The notes under the pieces were generated by a model. The model was not told the origin of the DNA, ran no database searches, and saw nothing but the letters and a program-made list of their open reading frames with translations. This document shows, one piece after another, positions 25,676 to 33,312 of a stretch of 42,634 bases of DNA. Origin of the DNA: Pyxidicoccus fallax (GTDB lineage Bacteria > Myxococcota > Myxococcia > Myxococcales > Myxococcaceae); assembly GCF_012933655.1 (NCBI RefSeq), contig NZ_JABBJJ010000073.1, positions 1 to 42,634 on the forward strand, in the 5' to 3' direction. The first letter of the stretch is position 1; every line of letters begins with the position of its first letter. The translations under genes and the position numbers were made by a program.

Positions 25676-25852
25676 TCAGCGCAGATGCAGGGGTGTATCC
25701 CGGCCCATGGCGATGAAGGGCGCCCAGTAGTGAGGGTGGGGTTGCGTCTGTCGCAACTCGCGCATCGACTCGCGCAGCGCCGTGGCGCGGCCCTGTCCCG
25801 CCAGCAGGTGCCGGTAGTAGGCCTCCATCAGCTCGCGTGTTGTCTCCACCAC
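25676..25852 (-). pseudogene. Truncated second copy of the CHAT C-terminus
   Basis: From about 25852 to the stop at 25676 the minus strand reads TTRELMEAYYRHLLAGQGRA, then ALRESMRELRQTQPHPHYWAPF, ending GRDTPLHLR. This is nearly the same as the last ~58 residues of the TPR-CHAT protein (ATRELMEAYYSNLLSGQGRA...HPHYWAPFLALGRETPLRL) and similar at DNA level. The Cys/His core and TPRs are missing. It is a 5'-truncated paralogue left by duplication or deletion; any upstream start in this frame is probably fortuitous. Confidence 0.75.
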
Positions 25853-26008
25853 GAGAATCCACCCGCAGACCTGCCGCATGTCAGCTCCTGGTCCCCGTCC
25901 CGGTTCGATATCCCTGGTCTGACTGGCCCCTACACGCAACTAGAGCCGGTGAGTGATGCAGCGATTCGTCGTGGCAGACTCGCGGCCCCAGTCCTCCCGA
26001 GGAGCCCC

Positions 26009-27826
26009 ATGCCCCGCTCACGCAGGCAGTTCCTGACCCACACCGCCCTGGGCCTTGCTGGCGCTGTCGCCACCGGACGTGCCGCGGAGGCCGCCACATC
26101 GGATGCCGGCACTCCCCCCCAGCAGACTCCGCCGGGCGCTCCGCCCGCGTTCGCGACAGCACCTGCCGTGGGTCCAGAGGTCACCGCCGCCACCTTCGCC
26201 GAGGCGGAGAAGCTCGCGCGGGTGCAGTACACGCCCGCCGAGCGCGCCCAGGCGGCCTCCACCTGGCGTGTGTCCATGGCCCCGCTGCAAGAGCAGCGCA
26301 CGGGTCCACGCAAGGTGGCACTGGAGCCCGAGCTGGCGCCCGCGTCGCGATGGGACCCGGTGCTCCCGGGCCTCCAGGCCGGTCCCGCGCGCAACCGCTT
26401 CGTGCGGAGCAAGGCCGCCGCCATCCCGCTGCCCTCCCGTGAGGAGGACATCGCGTTCGCCCCCGTCTCCACGCTGTCTCGCTGGATCGAGTCCCGCGCC
26501 CTCACCTCGGAGCGGCTCACCCAGCTCTACCTGGAGCGGCTGCGGCGGTTCGACCCGAAGCTCCAGTGCGTCATCACCCTGACGCCGGAGCTGGCGCTGG
26601 AGCAGGCCCGGCGCGCGGACCAGGAGCTCGCCAGGGGCCGCTACCGGGGCCCGCTGCACGGCATCCCCTGGGGAGCCAAGGACCTGGTGGACACCGCCGG
26701 CATCCCGACGACCTATGGCGCGGAGCCGTACCGCGACCGGGTCCCCACCACGGACGCGGTGGTGGTGGACCGGCTGCATCGCGCTGGCGCGGTGCTCGTG
26801 GCCAAGCTGAGCCTCGGCGCGCTGGCGCTCAACGACATCTGGTTCGGCGGCGAGACGAAGAACCCGTGGCTCCTGGAGGAAGGCTCGTCGGGCAGCAGCG
26901 CCGGGCCCGGCGCGGCGACGGCCGCGGGCCTCGTGGGGTTCTCCCTGGGCAGCGAGACGGGCGGCAGCATCATCGCGCCCGCCATGCGTTGCGGCGTCAC
27001 CGGGCTGCGCCCCACCTTCGGCCGGGTCCCCCGCACGGGGTCGATGACGCTGTCCTGGTCGCTCGACAAGCTCGGACCCATGACGCGCGGCGTGGAGGAC
27101 TCGCTGCTGGTGCTCGCGGCGCTCTCCGGGCCGGACGCGGGGGACGTGGCCAGCGTGCTTGGCCGGCTCGACTTCGACGCCAACGCGGGAGTGAAGGGGC
27201 TGCGCGTGGGCTATCTCCCCGCCTGGATGGAGCAGAGCCCGGCGACGGACGTGGACCGCGCCGCGCTGGAGTCCCTGAAGCGCCTGGGCCTGAAGCCCGT
27301 CGAGGTCAAGCTGCCCGACTGGCCCTACGCCTCGCTCAACGTCATCCTCTTCGCCGAGGCGGCGGCCTCCTTCGAGGAGCTCACGCTCTCCCGAGGCGTG
27401 AACGCACTGTCGATGCAGGTTCCCGACGCGTGGCCCAACCTGTTCCGGCAGGCCCGGTTCCTGTCGGCGGTGGACTTCGTCCAGGCGGACCGGCTGCGGC
27501 GGAAGGTGGCCCGGGAGATGGCGCGCGTCATGTCCGAGGTGGACCTGCTGCTGGTGCCCTCGCTGCGAGAAGAGGCCCTCACCATCACCAACTTCACGGG
27601 CCACCCGTCACTGACCCTGCGCACGGGCTTCGTCGAGGTCGCCAAGGCCCGGAGCGACTGGGCGCCCAATCCGGAGCGGCCCCTGCCGACGTTCTCGCCT
27701 CCGCGCCGGGTGCCCCACGGCGTCACGCTGATTGGCCGCCTCTTCGACGAGGGCACGATTGGCCGTGTCGGCATCGCGCTGGAGCGTGCCTCAGGCGTCG
27801 CCCATGAGCGGCCTTCCGGGTTCTGA
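26009..27826 (+). CDS. Tat-exported amidase (amidase signature family)
   Basis: The product is 605 aa from ATG 26009, with GAGGA about 6 nt upstream. MPRSRRQFLTHTALGLAGA is a twin-arginine signal, so the enzyme is exported folded. The amidase-signature Ser-cisSer-Lys triad is complete: Lys224 in GAKDLVD, Ser296 in GSSGSSAG, Ser320 in GSETGGS. A ~120-residue Ala/Pro-rich region precedes the catalytic domain. It hydrolyses an amide bond of an unknown substrate in the periplasm or outside. The 3' end overlaps the convergent downstream gene by 36 bp. Confidence 0.92.
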   Translation: MPRSRRQFLTHTALGLAGAVATGRAAEAATSDAGTPPQQTPPGAPPAFATAPAVGPEVTAATFAEAEKLARVQYTPAERAQAASTWRVSMAPLQEQRTGPRKVALEPELAPASRWDPVLPGLQAGPARNRFVRSKAAAIPLPSREEDIAFAPVSTLSRWIESRALTSERLTQLYLERLRRFDPKLQCVITLTPELALEQARRADQELARGRYRGPLHGIPWGAKDLVDTAGIPTTYGAEPYRDRVPTTDAVVVDRLHRAGAVLVAKLSLGALALNDIWFGGETKNPWLLEEGSSGSSAGPGAATAAGLVGFSLGSETGGSIIAPAMRCGVTGLRPTFGRVPRTGSMTLSWSLDKLGPMTRGVEDSLLVLAALSGPDAGDVASVLGRLDFDANAGVKGLRVGYLPAWMEQSPATDVDRAALESLKRLGLKPVEVKLPDWPYASLNVILFAEAAASFEELTLSRGVNALSMQVPDAWPNLFRQARFLSAVDFVQADRLRRKVAREMARVMSEVDLLLVPSLREEALTITNFTGHPSLTLRTGFVEVAKARSDWAPNPERPLPTFSPPRRVPHGVTLIGRLFDEGTIGRVGIALERASGVAHERPSGF

Positions 27827-28807
27827 CCCCTGACGGCCAGGACTCGCGGGCTCCTGGGAGTGCTTCCGCCGGGCCAGCAGTTGCGAGGTGCGCGACAGCC
27901 GCTCGGCCCCGAGTAGCAGCAGCTCACGGCGCAGCTCCGGCGCTTCCTCGAGGAGCCGTTCGAAGCGCTCGCGATGCAGCTTCAGGAGCAGGCATGGCGT
28001 CACGGTCCGGACCGTGGCGGTCACCAGCTTGCTCCGTAGCAGCGAGACCTCACCGAAGACATCGCCCTCCACGAGATCCGGGTAGGGCGTCTCGTGTCCG
28101 TCCAGGTGCTGATGGAGCACGGCGCATCGTCCCCGCACGAGCACGAAGAGCGCTTGCGCCGCCTCCCCGCGGGTGAGGACCTGCTCTCCGGCCCTCAACG
28201 TGACAGGCGTCAGCGTGTCCTCCACGGCCCGCCGCAACGGCGGCGACAAGGTGGAGAAGAAGGGGCTGTTGCGCAGCGCTCCCACCCTGGCGCCCGAGGG
28301 CTCCGGGATGACCACGACCTCCGGCGTCACCACCGTGGCGCGCGCCGGTGCACCCTGGTGGGAGGCGGGAGGGGGCAGCCCACGGCGCGCATGGAGTTCC
28401 CTCAGCAACGACCGGGCCCTGGCGTGGCACGCATCGAGCTGGAGGATGACCTTGCACACCGCGATGGCACGCGGCAGCCAGCCCGTCCTCGCCCACGCCT
28501 CGGCGATGTCCTGGTACTCGGCGAGGGACTCACGCGTCCTTCCCAACCGCTGCAGCACTTCCGCCACCTTCTGGCGGTAGGTGAGCTCGTCGGGCGCCGC
28601 CTTCGCCACCTCCTGGAAGGCGGCGAGCGCCCCTTCCAGGTCCCCCGAGGCGAGCAGCTCGGCGCCTCGGGTCCTGGTCGCTCTCAGCGAATCCGCGGCC
28701 TCGCGCCTGCTCCGGGCCGGCGGCTCGTCGTGCGCCTGGGGGCGCTGGCCACTGTGGGGGGACTCCTTGGGAAGGACCGGACGCGTCTGCTTGAACATGA
28801 AGGGCAT
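27791..28807 (-). CDS. TPR / cyclic-nucleotide-binding-fold protein
   Basis: The product is 338 aa. Residues ~45-140 form TPR-like helices (GDLEGALAAFQEVAKAAPDE, LQRLGRTRESLAEYQDIAEA). Residues ~185-300 are a cNMP-binding beta-roll (FFSTLSPPLRRAVEDTL, GEQVLTRGEAAQALFVLVRG, LVEGDVFGEVSLL, TATVRTVTPC). No helix-turn-helix follows, so it is not a CRP-type regulator but an adaptor or sensor. In the phosphate-binding cassette FGE is kept, but the Arg of the usual P-R-x-A is V in LVTATV, so binding of cAMP or cGMP is doubtful. A perfect CRP-type palindrome lies 64 bp upstream of the start. Confidence 0.83.
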   Translation of the reverse strand: MPFMFKQTRPVLPKESPHSGQRPQAHDEPPARSRREAADSLRATRTRGAELLASGDLEGALAAFQEVAKAAPDELTYRQKVAEVLQRLGRTRESLAEYQDIAEAWARTGWLPRAIAVCKVILQLDACHARARSLLRELHARRGLPPPASHQGAPARATVVTPEVVVIPEPSGARVGALRNSPFFSTLSPPLRRAVEDTLTPVTLRAGEQVLTRGEAAQALFVLVRGRCAVLHQHLDGHETPYPDLVEGDVFGEVSLLRSKLVTATVRTVTPCLLLKLHRERFERLLEEAPELRRELLLLGAERLSRTSQLLARRKHSQEPASPGRQGSEPGRPLMGDA

Positions 28808-28870
28808 GGGGGGCTTCTCCCGTCATTCACCGCGAGGGTGCCCATCAAGATAGCCACCGCCACGGTGAGA

Positions 28871-28892
28871 GGCTGTGAAGGCGCTCACAGCC
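28871..28892. promoter_or_regulatory. Perfect CRP-type palindrome
   Basis: GGCTGTGA (28871-28878) and TCACAGCC (28885-28892) flank 6 nt, giving TGTGA-N6-TCACA, the exact consensus core of CRP/FNR-family sites, with 8-bp arms. It lies in the divergent gap, 64 bp upstream of the cyclic-nucleotide-fold gene (minus) and 186 bp upstream of the SnoaL-like gene (plus). A factor-independent hairpin is the alternative. Confidence 0.55.
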
Positions 28893-29077
28893 CCGGAGTG
28901 GAATCGCATACAGGTATGACCGGGTGCGTTCCTGGCCCGTCGAAATGAATGGCTGTCCGAGCTGGGTGTCCCGCGCCAGCCATCTGAGTGCTTCACGGCG
29001 CCCCAGCGGGGAGGCAAGCTGCGCTCCGAGCCGAGGGCGCGCTTTCGCGTGAAGGTCCTCGTTCCCCTGGAGGTCGT

Positions 29078-29614
29078 GTGATTCGAGCCGGTTTCTCCCT
29101 TTCGACTGTCGCCGTGGTGCTCCTGACGTTCACCCTCTCGGCCGGAGCCGCCCCGGCAGGGGCTCGCGCGCAGGACGAAGCGGCGCTCCGCAAGCTGGTG
29201 GCCGATCAGACCAATGCCTGGAACCGCCAGGATGCGGCGGCCTGGAGCAAGGACTTCGCCGAGGACGCCGTGTTCATCAACATCGTCGGCACCATCTTCA
29301 ACGGCCGCCCCGAAATCGAGCAGCGACACGCCTCCATCTTCAAGACCCTCTTCAAGGGCAGCCGGAGCGAGGTGACGGTGCAGAAGGTCCTCTTCCTCGA
29401 CGGCGGCGTGGCGGTGGTCGACACGCAGCACCGGGTGACCGGCTACGCGGGGCTTCCTCCGGGCGTCCAGGCCACCGAGCCGGGCGTGCTGCGAACCCAG
29501 ATGCGGTACGTGTTGAAGAAGACCCGGGGACAGTGGCGCATCGTCGCGGGCCAGAACACCGACGTGAAGCCCGCGCCCGCGCCTCCGCCTACCGGGACTT
29601 CGCCGACGCCCTGA
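29078..29614 (+). CDS. Secreted SgcJ/EcaC-type (SnoaL-like, DUF4440) protein
   Basis: The product is 178 aa from GTG 29078, with GGAGG 4 nt upstream. A signal peptide spans residues 1-31 (cut after ARAQ). The fold is NTF2/SnoaL-like: LRKLVADQTNAWNRQDAAAW, FAEDAVFINIVGTIFNGRPEI, then RTQMRYVLKKTRGQWRIVAGQN. This is the SgcJ/EcaC and DUF4440 pattern. Members bind or act on small hydrophobic molecules, but the activity here is unknown. It ends in a Pro-rich tail. Confidence 0.85.
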   Translation: MIRAGFSLSTVAVVLLTFTLSAGAAPAGARAQDEAALRKLVADQTNAWNRQDAAAWSKDFAEDAVFINIVGTIFNGRPEIEQRHASIFKTLFKGSRSEVTVQKVLFLDGGVAVVDTQHRVTGYAGLPPGVQATEPGVLRTQMRYVLKKTRGQWRIVAGQNTDVKPAPAPPPTGTSPTP

Positions 29615-29640
29615 AGCCCCGCCTGGGATGGCTCAGCGGC

Positions 29641-29870
29641 GGCCCCTGGCTCTCGGGCGGCTCTGACTCGGACAGCACCTTCGGAGACTGGCGTGGTGAC
29701 CCGCAGGACTCGGCCACCACCTGGCCGACACCCAGGAGGCGTGCATCAACCAGTGGCAGGTGGATGGCGGGTTCGCCAACTGGAACAAGCCGCTGGTGGT
29801 CGCCATCGGTGGCAAGTGGACGCAGACCTGGAGCCAGAATGCGGCGGCGCTCTATCGGCAGCTCTGGTAG
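29641..29870 (+). pseudogene. Remnant of a secreted hydrolase-like gene with internal deletion
   Basis: One frame reads GPWLSGGSDSDSTFGDWRGD and PQDSATTWPTP, then breaks near 29718. Another frame then reads HLADTQEACINQWQVDGGFA, NWNKPLVVAIGGKWTQTW and SQNAAALYRQLW, ending in TAG at 29868. Both parts have the aromatic-rich style of a glycoside hydrolase, as if the first and last parts of one gene were joined by a deletion. The family is not certain. No start codon is clear. The remaining 155 bp before the M4 protease hold nothing recognisable. Confidence 0.5.
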
Positions 29871-30025
29871 GTCTCTCTCCGCTTCCTGATGAAATCCGGT
29901 CGTTGTTGCCACTCAGAGGCGGAATGACTGCATCTGCTGTCTGTCGATGTCAGTCCTGCTTGCTACGACGTGCATCCTGAGCCCTCGCGGCGTTCCGCCG
30001 CAGGAGCCATCAGGAGCCACACCCC

Positions 30026-31861
30026 GTGATTCGAACCCGGATTCTCGCCGCGCTGCTCGCGCTGCCACCGACTGCCCATGGAATGGGTGGTGAGCAGGAC
30101 GGCGTTCCCTTCCTCATCCGCGGCCGGCTGGGCGCGGCGGACCCCGCGCTCGCGGGCTTCGGCTCGGCGGATGTGCACCGCGCCATCCAGGCGTCGCTGC
30201 CCAACATCGCCTCCGTCTTCCGCCTGCGCGCCGAGGACCTGGTGGTCAGCCGCATCCGCGTGGACGAGGAGGGATTCACCCACATCCGCTATCACCAGAC
30301 GAAGAACGGTCTGCCGGTGCGCGGGGAGGAGCTCATCATCCACCTGGATGCCGCGGGCAACATCGTCATGGCCAACGGCACCGCGCGTGACGGAGAGCCG
30401 GGGGCGCCCTCCAAGGCGCGCATCGCCGCGCACGCGGCGCGGACGGCGGCCCTGCGCGACACCGTGGGCAGGGACCTGGACATCGACGGCGAGCCGCAGC
30501 TCGTCTACCTGCGCGCTGGCGAGGGCCAGAAGCTGACGCTGGCCTACGAGGTGGTGGTGACAGGGGAGGGTGATGGCAGGCCCATCCGCGACCACGTCTT
30601 CGTGGATGCCACCACGGGCGCCATCGCGGGCCGCGTCGGTGACATCCACTCGGCGATGAGTCGCGCGGTGTACAGCGCCGACAACGGCACCACCCTGCCG
30701 GGCACCCTGCGCCGGGGCGAGGGCGGGGCCGCCACGGGCGACCCCCATGTCGACAAGAACCATGACCTGCTCGGGTACGCGTACAACTGCTTCCAGAGCG
30801 CCTTCAACCGGGACTCGTACGACAACGCGGGCGCGCCGCTGACGAGCACCGTCCACTACGGCGTCAAGTCCCTGCAAGCCTACTGGGACGGCAGCCAGTT
30901 GGTGTTCGGCGACGGCTACGGCGACGACTTGAACGTGACGTACGGCCCGCCGAGTCGCGACCCGGACATGGTGGTGCACGAGCTGACCCACGCCGTGACG
31001 TCGACCGAGTCCAACCTCATCTACGCCAACGAGTCCGGTGCCCTCAGCGAGAGCCTGTCCGACATCTTCGCGGCGGCGTGTGAGAGCTGGTCGAATGGCT
31101 GGGCCAGCAGCTCGGGCGTGTGGATCATTGGCGACGACTTCGTGTCGCCGGGCTACCCGGGTAGGGGCCTCCGCGACATGGCGGGTCCGACGTACAGCTA
31201 CTATCCCGAGCGCTACGTGGGCACCGACGACTACGGCGGCGTGCACGCGAACTCGGGCATCGTCAGCCTGGCGTTCAAGTTGCTGTCCACGGGTGGCAGG
31301 CACCCGTACTCCAAGACGGTGACGCTGGTGCCGGCGGTGGGCGTGGAGAAGGCCGCGCGCATCTTCTACAAGGCCAGCACGGACCTGTTCACGGCCTCCA
31401 CCACCATCGCCCAGGCGAAGACGTATACGGCGCAAGCCGCGTCGCTGCTGGGCTACACGACGGCGGACGTGGACGCGGTGAACCTGGCCTGGGAGGCGGT
31501 GGGGGTGGGCTGGGCGAAGCCTCCTCCGTCCTGCACCCTGCTGACCAACGGCGTGGCACGCACGGGCATCTCCGGCGCCCAGGGCTCCACGAAGTACTTC
31601 TGCTTCGACGTGCCGGCGGGCCGGCGGTCCACCTTCCGCGTGTACGGTGGCGAGGGTGGTTTGGACATGTACGCGCGCATCGGCACGGCGCCGACGACCG
31701 ATTCGTATCATTGCGTCAAGCCCTACAGCGGCCACGACTCCGCCACGTGCGAGATCGCCGCGCAGCCGACCCATCAACGCATCTACCTCATGCTGCGCGG
31801 CCACGAGTCCTACTTCAACGTCACGCTCCGTGCTTCCTACTCGAGCGTGCCCGCCAATTAG
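30026..31861 (+). CDS. M4 (thermolysin-like) metalloprotease with PPC domain
   Basis: The product is 611 aa from GTG 30026, with AGGAG about 9 nt upstream. A signal peptide (1-18) is followed by an FTP/PepSY-type propeptide (50-205, with 'YHQTKNGLPVRGEELIIHLD'). The catalytic domain has HELTH (318-322), third zinc ligand Glu342 in SGALSESLSD, and the substrate-stabilising His in GGVHANSG. The C-terminal ~100 residues are a pre-peptidase C-terminal (PPC) beta-domain (TKYFCFDVPAGRRSTFRVYGG). It is a secreted broad-specificity endopeptidase, fitting predatory nutrition. Confidence 0.95.
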   Translation: MIRTRILAALLALPPTAHGMGGEQDGVPFLIRGRLGAADPALAGFGSADVHRAIQASLPNIASVFRLRAEDLVVSRIRVDEEGFTHIRYHQTKNGLPVRGEELIIHLDAAGNIVMANGTARDGEPGAPSKARIAAHAARTAALRDTVGRDLDIDGEPQLVYLRAGEGQKLTLAYEVVVTGEGDGRPIRDHVFVDATTGAIAGRVGDIHSAMSRAVYSADNGTTLPGTLRRGEGGAATGDPHVDKNHDLLGYAYNCFQSAFNRDSYDNAGAPLTSTVHYGVKSLQAYWDGSQLVFGDGYGDDLNVTYGPPSRDPDMVVHELTHAVTSTESNLIYANESGALSESLSDIFAAACESWSNGWASSSGVWIIGDDFVSPGYPGRGLRDMAGPTYSYYPERYVGTDDYGGVHANSGIVSLAFKLLSTGGRHPYSKTVTLVPAVGVEKAARIFYKASTDLFTASTTIAQAKTYTAQAASLLGYTTADVDAVNLAWEAVGVGWAKPPPSCTLLTNGVARTGISGAQGSTKYFCFDVPAGRRSTFRVYGGEGGLDMYARIGTAPTTDSYHCVKPYSGHDSATCEIAAQPTHQRIYLMLRGHESYFNVTLRASYSSVPAN

Positions 31862-31935
31862 GGCCAGGGACGAATGGCGGTGTCTCCGGCGCGGGTGGCA
31901 GCGGCACGGACTCTCCTCTACGCTTCACGTGCGCC

Positions 31936-33240
31936 GTGAACCGACTTCTCCCCATCCGTCTGGGCTGTCTCGTCCTCGGGCTCGTGCTCGGGCCGGCGGA
32001 GGGGCTCGCTTTCGAGTGGCTGCCCGAGTTCCAGAGCCTCAGTGAGGAGGAGCCCGACGCCTTCGAGGGCCCCGAGCGTCTGGGCTCCGAGTACACCTCC
32101 GACATCCACTCGTACGCCAAGCCGCTCGAGTGGGAGTATGCGTGGCTCACCTCGGACATCGCCTTCGATGGCGTGATTGGCAGCACCAGCGCCACGCAGT
32201 TCCTGATGGACTCCCGGGCGAAGGCATGGGTGGAGATCATCCCCGGGCGGCTGGACTTCCGCTTCACCTGGCTCGACCACGGCGACCAGGAGCGCGAGTC
32301 GCGCCATGTGGTGCTGGAAATCGTGACGTGGCTGCACCGGGCCGTGGGCCTGTCCGTGTACGGGGAGCCCGCCATGCACAAGCGGCAGGCGGACCTGGGC
32401 GCGGCGCTGCTCCTGCGTCCCGGGCCCCGCCATGAGGTGCGCCTGTTCTACACGCGGGTGGACCTGGTGCGAGGCACCCGCAGCGACCGTCAGGAGACCT
32501 TCGCCGAGGGCGGCGCGCCATGGACGGCGGGACTCGTGGGACGCGTGTTCCGCGCGCCGGAGAGCGGCTCCCGGGACTTCCTCGAGTACGCGGTGCGCTG
32601 GGAGGGGAGCACGCGGTGGCGGTTCCTCGACGAGCAGTCCGAGTACGGCTACGCGAGGCGCTTCGCCTCGCTGTTCCTCCAGGTGGACACGGGGCGGGGC
32701 TTCGACGTGGCCCTGCGCCTCCAGGCGGACCGGAAGTGGGAGTCGCGCCAGGCGTTGGAATCGGGGGCGGACGTCGTCGAGGAGCGCTGGCGCACGGACC
32801 GGCTGCTGGCCCTTGTCCGCGCGGTGGTGCGCGGGCGGGGGCTGCTCGAGGGCTGGGAATTCTCCCCGGGCGTCCACCTCGCGCTGCGCCGGTGGAACAT
32901 CAACGGCCGGGTGCTCGCCTACAACGAGGTGCTCCCGCACCTGTGGGTGGAGACTCCCACCGCGGGCCTGGGCGCGGACGCCACGCTGCGCGGGTTGCTG
33001 GGGTACGAGGCGACGTACCACGGAGAAAGTGGCGCCTTCGAAGAGGCCCTGGGCGAGCGCTACCGTCCGTCCCGCGAGGACTACGACGGCATCCTCCACC
33101 ACCGGCTCAACACGGGCCTCCAGGTCGCGGTGGGAACGCGCGCGGCGCTGCGGCTGATGGTGACCTGGGACCTGGACCGCTCCACCGCGAACGGCCGACT
33201 GTGGCAGGGAGGCGTGGGTCAGCTCCGGGTGAGCTTCTGA
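31936..33240 (+). CDS. Outer-membrane beta-barrel candidate
   Basis: The product is 434 aa from GTG 31936. The signal peptide is MNRLLPIRLGCLVLGLVLGPAEG. The body alternates polar and hydrophobic residues in short strands (LDFRFTWLDHG, HEVRLFYTRVDLV, YAVRWEGSTRWRF, LRLMVTWDLD) and ends ...GQLRVSF, with the terminal Phe used by the BAM machinery. No domain is recognised by name. It is probably an integral outer-membrane protein of unknown cargo, 74 bp after the M4 protease. No convincing ribosome-binding site is seen, so the start is less certain. Confidence 0.7.
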   Translation: MNRLLPIRLGCLVLGLVLGPAEGLAFEWLPEFQSLSEEEPDAFEGPERLGSEYTSDIHSYAKPLEWEYAWLTSDIAFDGVIGSTSATQFLMDSRAKAWVEIIPGRLDFRFTWLDHGDQERESRHVVLEIVTWLHRAVGLSVYGEPAMHKRQADLGAALLLRPGPRHEVRLFYTRVDLVRGTRSDRQETFAEGGAPWTAGLVGRVFRAPESGSRDFLEYAVRWEGSTRWRFLDEQSEYGYARRFASLFLQVDTGRGFDVALRLQADRKWESRQALESGADVVEERWRTDRLLALVRAVVRGRGLLEGWEFSPGVHLALRRWNINGRVLAYNEVLPHLWVETPTAGLGADATLRGLLGYEATYHGESGAFEEALGERYRPSREDYDGILHHRLNTGLQVAVGTRAALRLMVTWDLDRSTANGRLWQGGVGQLRVSF

Positions 33241-33312
33241 ATCCGGCGATGAGAAACGAAGGGGCTCATCCTGTGATACGAGGGGTTCGTTTCCTGAAAT
33301 CGGAGGCTCGTT

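Noticed and set aside
29963..31804. A 613-codon minus-strand frame
   Set aside because: It is antisense to the complete M4 protease.
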